A DNA stretch of 64,000 nucleotides, taken from CAWFNW01 sp963817405. Its GTDB lineage: Bacteria; Actinomycetota; Coriobacteriia; Anaerosomatales; Anaerosomataceae. How positions within the stretch are numbered: position 1 is the first letter of the stretch; the number at the start of each line of letters is the position of its first letter. Both the position numbers and the translations under genes were made by a program. Location: the NCBI GenBank assembly GCA_963817405.1, contig CAWFNW010000001.1, forward strand, positions 248,001 to 312,000. The letters are read 5' to 3'. Below are positions 61,155-64,000 of this stretch, one piece after another. Below the pieces are notes generated by a model, which ran no database searches, was not told the origin of the DNA, and was given only the letters and a program-made list of their open reading frames with translations.

Positions 61155-61196
61155 GTTATAGCAGAGCGTTGCAACGCTTGTAAACCGTAGTTACAA
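61155..61196 (-). promoter_or_regulatory. nuo operon promoter with two palindromes
   Basis: On the minus strand -35 TTTACA (61184-61179), 18-nt spacer, extended -10 TGC-TATAAC (61163-61155). A TTGTAA-N7-TTACAA palindrome (61178-61196) covers the -35, and a perfect 12-bp palindrome GCGTTGCAACGC (61166-61177) fills the spacer. The first resembles Rex-like sites in its half-sites but has one base too many between them. Both are placed to block RNA polymerase. Binder unknown. Confidence 0.65.
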
Positions 61197-63224
61197 AGTG
61201 CTCTCTGCGGTCTCCAGCGCCTCCGCAAGCTCTACCCACGTGGTCTCGAGCTTCGGAATCCGCGCCTTCAGCGAGTTGAACTCCTCCATCGTGGCAAAGA
61301 ACCGGTCACGGTCCTCATACACGGATGGGTCCGCGAGAACTGCGAGCAGCTCATCGTGACGGGCCGTTGCGCGCGCCAGTTCTCGCTCCGCCGCTGTCAT
61401 CTTGCGCTTCAGGTCTTTCGTCTCCCGGTACGCGCGATTGCGCGAGTCCGCCTCCGCCCGCTTCTGATCGCGAGTCTTCGGCGCGGATGGCTGCTCGGTG
61501 GTGGCGGCGTCATCCACGCCGAGCGGGCCTGATGACGGAGTCTGGGCGCTCCCCTGCTTCGGACCGGGCGCTCCCGCGGGCCGACGCGTCGTCGCGCCGT
61601 TGCCGGCAGTCGGGCCGTCGAGGGCGTCACGCTTGTAGAGGTAGTAGTCATAGTCGCCTTCGAACACGCGGATACCGCCGTCCTTAACCTCGATCACCTT
61701 GTTGGCGACCGAGCGGATCAGGTGGCGGTCGTGCGTGATGAGCGCAAGCGTGCCTGTGTAGGATCGGAGCGCCTGCTCGAGTATGTCGCTTGACGCGATG
61801 TCCAGGTGGTTGGTCGGCTCGTCAAGGCAGATGAAGGGCGCGGGGGCCACGAGGAGCTTCGCGAGCGCCAGGCGGGCACGCTCCCCTCCCGACAACACGC
61901 GGACCTTCTTCTGGACGTCGTCCCCGTGGAACAGGAACGCCCCCAGCAACCGGCGGCACTCCTCGGGGGTCCACCCCGGAGCCGCAGAGCCGAGTTCTTC
62001 CAGCACCGTACGCGTGAGCGTGAGCGCCTCGAGCTGATGCTGCGCAAAGTACGCGACGTCCACGTTCTGTCCGAGGCGCCGTTCACCGGCGTCGGGCGAA
62101 AGCGCCCCCGCGAGCATCTTCAGGAGCGTCGACTTCCCCGCGCCATTCGGACCGACGAGTGCCACCTTGTCGCCGCGCCACAGCGCGAGATCGAGTCTGT
62201 CGTACACGACGAGCTCGCCGAAGGCTTTGCGAACGCCGGTCAGGCGGACGACTTCCTCGCCGGTCCGCTCGGGCTGCGGAAAACGAAACTTCACCGTCTT
62301 GCGGGCCTCGGGAAGCTCGATCCGCTCCATCTTCTCCAGCCGCTTCAAGCGCTCTTGCGCCTGCCGCGACTTGGTGTTCTTGTACCGGAACCGCTCGACG
62401 AACGCCTCCATATGCGCGATCTCCCGCTGCTGGGCATCGTACGCAGCCTTCAGCTGCTCCAGCGCGAGCTCCTTCTGCTTCACGAAGTCCGAGTACGAGC
62501 CCTTGTAGACCGAGAGCTTCCTTAGGTCGATCTCAGCGACGTGGTCGACCAGCCCGTCGATGAATGCGCGGTCGTGGCTGACAAGCACGATGCCGCCGTC
62601 GTAGCCACGCAGGAACGACTCGAGCCACGTCACGGATTCGAGGTCCAAGTGGTTGGTGGGTTCGTCCAGAAGCAGCACGTCGGGCTGCTGCACCAGCAGC
62701 TTGGCGAGCGCGATCCGCATCAGCCACCCGCCTGAGAACTCTGCGCAGTCCCGGTTCAGGTCGCGCTCCTGGAAGCCGAGGCCGGTCAGCACCGCCTTCA
62801 CATTCGGCTCGAGCGTGTACCCGCCGAGCTGCTCGAAGCGGTCCCTCAGCCGACCGTACTCGGTAAGCAGGATAGCAGCGGACTCCCCCTCCGGCTCGGC
62901 CTCAAGATCCTCCTCCAAGACACGAAGCCGATGCTCGACAGAGGTGACCTCGGCTGCCACGGACATCGCCTCTTGAAGCACGGTCCGGCCGGCCATCTCG
63001 ATGGCCTCTTGGCGCAGGTAGCCGACGACCGCGTCCCGCGCCTTCAGCACCTGACCCGCGTCGGCACCCTGCTCGCCGGCGATGATCTCCAAGAGCGTCG
63101 TCTTGCCGGCACCGTTCGGCCCGACGAGAGCGATCCGGTCCCGCGCACCCACGCGAAGGAACGCGTCCTTGAACAGGACGCGTTCTCCGATGCTCTTGGT
63201 GATGTGGTCGACGGTGATAATCAC
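61191..63224 (-). CDS. ABC-F family ATPase
   Basis: A 677-residue cytosolic ATPase with two ABC domains. Both Walker A motifs are GPNGAGK(T/S)T (near residues 35 and 355), and the signatures are [14 protein letters not shown] and [14 protein letters not shown], with two [15 protein letters not shown] Walker B motifs. An arm/linker with a charged helix lies between. The C-terminal extension (residues about 530-677) has a low-complexity stretch and a coiled coil, as in Uup/YdiF types. ABC-F proteins act on stalled ribosomes or give antibiotic resistance; this subtype is unassigned. GTG at 63224 lies 6 nt after TAGACT (extended by TGG), a leaderless arrangement. The stop overlaps the nuo promoter palindrome. 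Confidence 0.9.
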   Translation of the reverse strand: MIITVDHITKSIGERVLFKDAFLRVGARDRIALVGPNGAGKTTLLEIIAGEQGADAGQVLKARDAVVGYLRQEAIEMAGRTVLQEAMSVAAEVTSVEHRLRVLEEDLEAEPEGESAAILLTEYGRLRDRFEQLGGYTLEPNVKAVLTGLGFQERDLNRDCAEFSGGWLMRIALAKLLVQQPDVLLLDEPTNHLDLESVTWLESFLRGYDGGIVLVSHDRAFIDGLVDHVAEIDLRKLSVYKGSYSDFVKQKELALEQLKAAYDAQQREIAHMEAFVERFRYKNTKSRQAQERLKRLEKMERIELPEARKTVKFRFPQPERTGEEVVRLTGVRKAFGELVVYDRLDLALWRGDKVALVGPNGAGKSTLLKMLAGALSPDAGERRLGQNVDVAYFAQHQLEALTLTRTVLEELGSAAPGWTPEECRRLLGAFLFHGDDVQKKVRVLSGGERARLALAKLLVAPAPFICLDEPTNHLDIASSDILEQALRSYTGTLALITHDRHLIRSVANKVIEVKDGGIRVFEGDYDYYLYKRDALDGPTAGNGATTRRPAGAPGPKQGSAQTPSSGPLGVDDAATTEQPSAPKTRDQKRAEADSRNRAYRETKDLKRKMTAAERELARATARHDELLAVLADPSVYEDRDRFFATMEEFNSLKARIPKLETTWVELAEALETAESTL

Positions 63225-63227
63225 GTG

Positions 63228-63239
63228 CCGAGTCTACCA
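63228..63239 (-). promoter_or_regulatory. ABC-F gene -10 element, leaderless arrangement
   Basis: TGG-TAGACT on the minus strand ends about 6 nt before the GTG start, with no Shine-Dalgarno sequence. Confidence 0.45.
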
Positions 63240-63264
63240 CCCGCACGGTCGGGAGTACCGTCGG

Positions 63265-64000
63265 TCACCCGTCACCGGCGATCGACGATGCAAGATACGC
63301 AGCATCCTCCCCGACACCCATAAGCAGGCTCGATTTCCGGGTGTGCATCCATGGGAGACCGATGAAGTACAGACCGCGCTGGGCGGTCACGCCACGTTCC
63401 TGCTGCGGGTATCCGTCGTCGTCGAAGATCGGGAGCTTCACGAAGCGGTAGTCGGCGGAGTACCCCATCGCCCAGATGATCGTCTTGATGCCGGCAGCCC
63501 GAAGGCGCACCTCGGTGATTTCCTCAGCGCGATAGCCATCGTCAAGCTGTGGCAACGACTCGACCGGCGCATCCAGCGACTTCTCCGCGATGTACGCGTC
63601 AACCATATCCACCATCTCGGCCTCGAATGCGTCGACCTTCGCCAGACTGGCGTGGAGGTCCGGCGCGAGTCGAAGCGTGTCCTCGTCGGCGCCGATCAAA
63701 TGACCCAGCAGCACGACCCCATCCCGCGCGAATTGGTGAAGATTGAGCGTGCGGCCACCATCCCGACCGGTCACATGCGGATTGGCCGCGTACCTGGCCC
63801 GGCGCGTTGGCAGGCTGTCCACGGTCAGGTCGAAGAGCCCCCGCAGGTTCATCCAGTCGACGATATCCTTCCCGCGGTAGCGGCGCGGGACTCGCCCGGC
63901 ACTGCCAACGCACAGGTAGACCTTGCGTCCCCTTCGGTACAACTCGTCAGCGATCTGGCAGCCAGACTGCGCACTGCCGACAACGAGAACAGCGCCTTCG
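63265..64000 (-). CDS. Flavin-containing monooxygenase-like protein (CzcO type), N-terminal part outside the window
   Basis: The C-terminal 244 residues of a flavoprotein are present; the start lies beyond the right edge. Seen: a second dinucleotide motif VLVVGSAQSGCQIADEL at the very beginning, then GYSADYRF and GLYFIGLPWMHTRKSSLLMGVGEDAAYLA, typical of the C-terminus of CzcO/YUCCA-like monooxygenases. These use FAD and NADPH to oxidise small molecules or act as putative potassium-transport regulators. The substrate is unknown. Confidence 0.85.
   Translation of the reverse strand, partial: EGAVLVVGSAQSGCQIADELYRRGRKVYLCVGSAGRVPRRYRGKDIVDWMNLRGLFDLTVDSLPTRRARYAANPHVTGRDGGRTLNLHQFARDGVVLLGHLIGADEDTLRLAPDLHASLAKVDAFEAEMVDMVDAYIAEKSLDAPVESLPQLDDGYRAEEITEVRLRAAGIKTIIWAMGYSADYRFVKLPIFDDDGYPQQERGVTAQRGLYFIGLPWMHTRKSSLLMGVGEDAAYLASSIAGDG

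Noticed and set aside
1..64000. CRISPR arrays, insertion sequences, integrases, phage genes or toxin-antitoxin modules
   Set aside because: No regularly spaced direct repeats, transposase-like proteins, attachment sites or two-gene toxin modules were found; the window is core chromosome.

Overview
The window is GC-rich, gene-dense bacterial chromosome, most likely from an anaerobic or microaerophilic member of the Actinomycetota, perhaps close to Coriobacteriia. This placement is inferred. It rests on many GTG starts, leaderless-looking promoters, a DEDDh exonuclease/GIY-YIG fusion, a DUF6504-dnaE2 cassette, a Rv2850c-like AAA/VWA chelatase, a DtxR-feoB pair, and a complex I operon without nuoE, nuoF or nuoG. 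I see no phage, insertion sequence, CRISPR array or other mobile element.

Region 1 (1-5552): metK behind a SAM-I riboswitch, a divergent PsiE-like membrane protein, then the glutamate/glutamine decoding block gltX, tRNA-Gln(CUG), tRNA-Glu(CUC), glnS, followed by rnpB. Region 2 (5589-16430): an orphan chelatase-like AAA/VWA protein and a Pro/Glu-rich protein, then DNA repair genes: exonuclease/GIY-YIG nuclease, nfo, dinB and an SOS operon (DUF6504, dnaE2) with a textbook LexA box inside its promoter. Region 3 (16472-23138): dtxR-feoB, a candidate structured RNA, and a coupled run zinc-ribbon protein, rnhA-like, queD, Nif3-like, PHP phosphatase. Region 4 (23384-27050): the riboflavin operon ribD-ribE-ribBA-ribH under an FMN riboswitch.

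Region 5 (27108-43862) is a compact minus-strand housekeeping series: M50 protease, trpS, scpA, scpB, rluB-like, cobU, cobS, cobC-like, hisC, tyrA, aroA, cmk, plsC, ispH, DUF512 protein, der, plsY, gpsA, rpe. Many junctions overlap by 1, 4 or 8-13 nt, implying translational coupling. Region 6 (43884-49842): a DHH/CBS/CCA-adding fusion, a thymidine phosphorylase gene broken by five same-direction frameshifts, phosphopentomutase, a YggT-like protein and a small FlgM-like protein.

Region 7 (49931-61200) is the most unusual: a complete membrane and connecting arm of complex I (nuoA,B,C,D,H,I*,J,K,L,M,N). The NADH-input subunits NuoE/F/G are absent and the nuoI position holds a 685-residue protein. 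In that protein a GltD/NfnL-type FAD-NAD(P) oxidoreductase lies between the NuoI N-terminal segment and the NuoI two-cluster ferredoxin. The likely implication is a complex I whose pyridine-nucleotide or other electron-input site is built into NuoI. Its promoter carries two palindromes. The window ends with an ABC-F protein and a truncated flavin monooxygenase-like gene.
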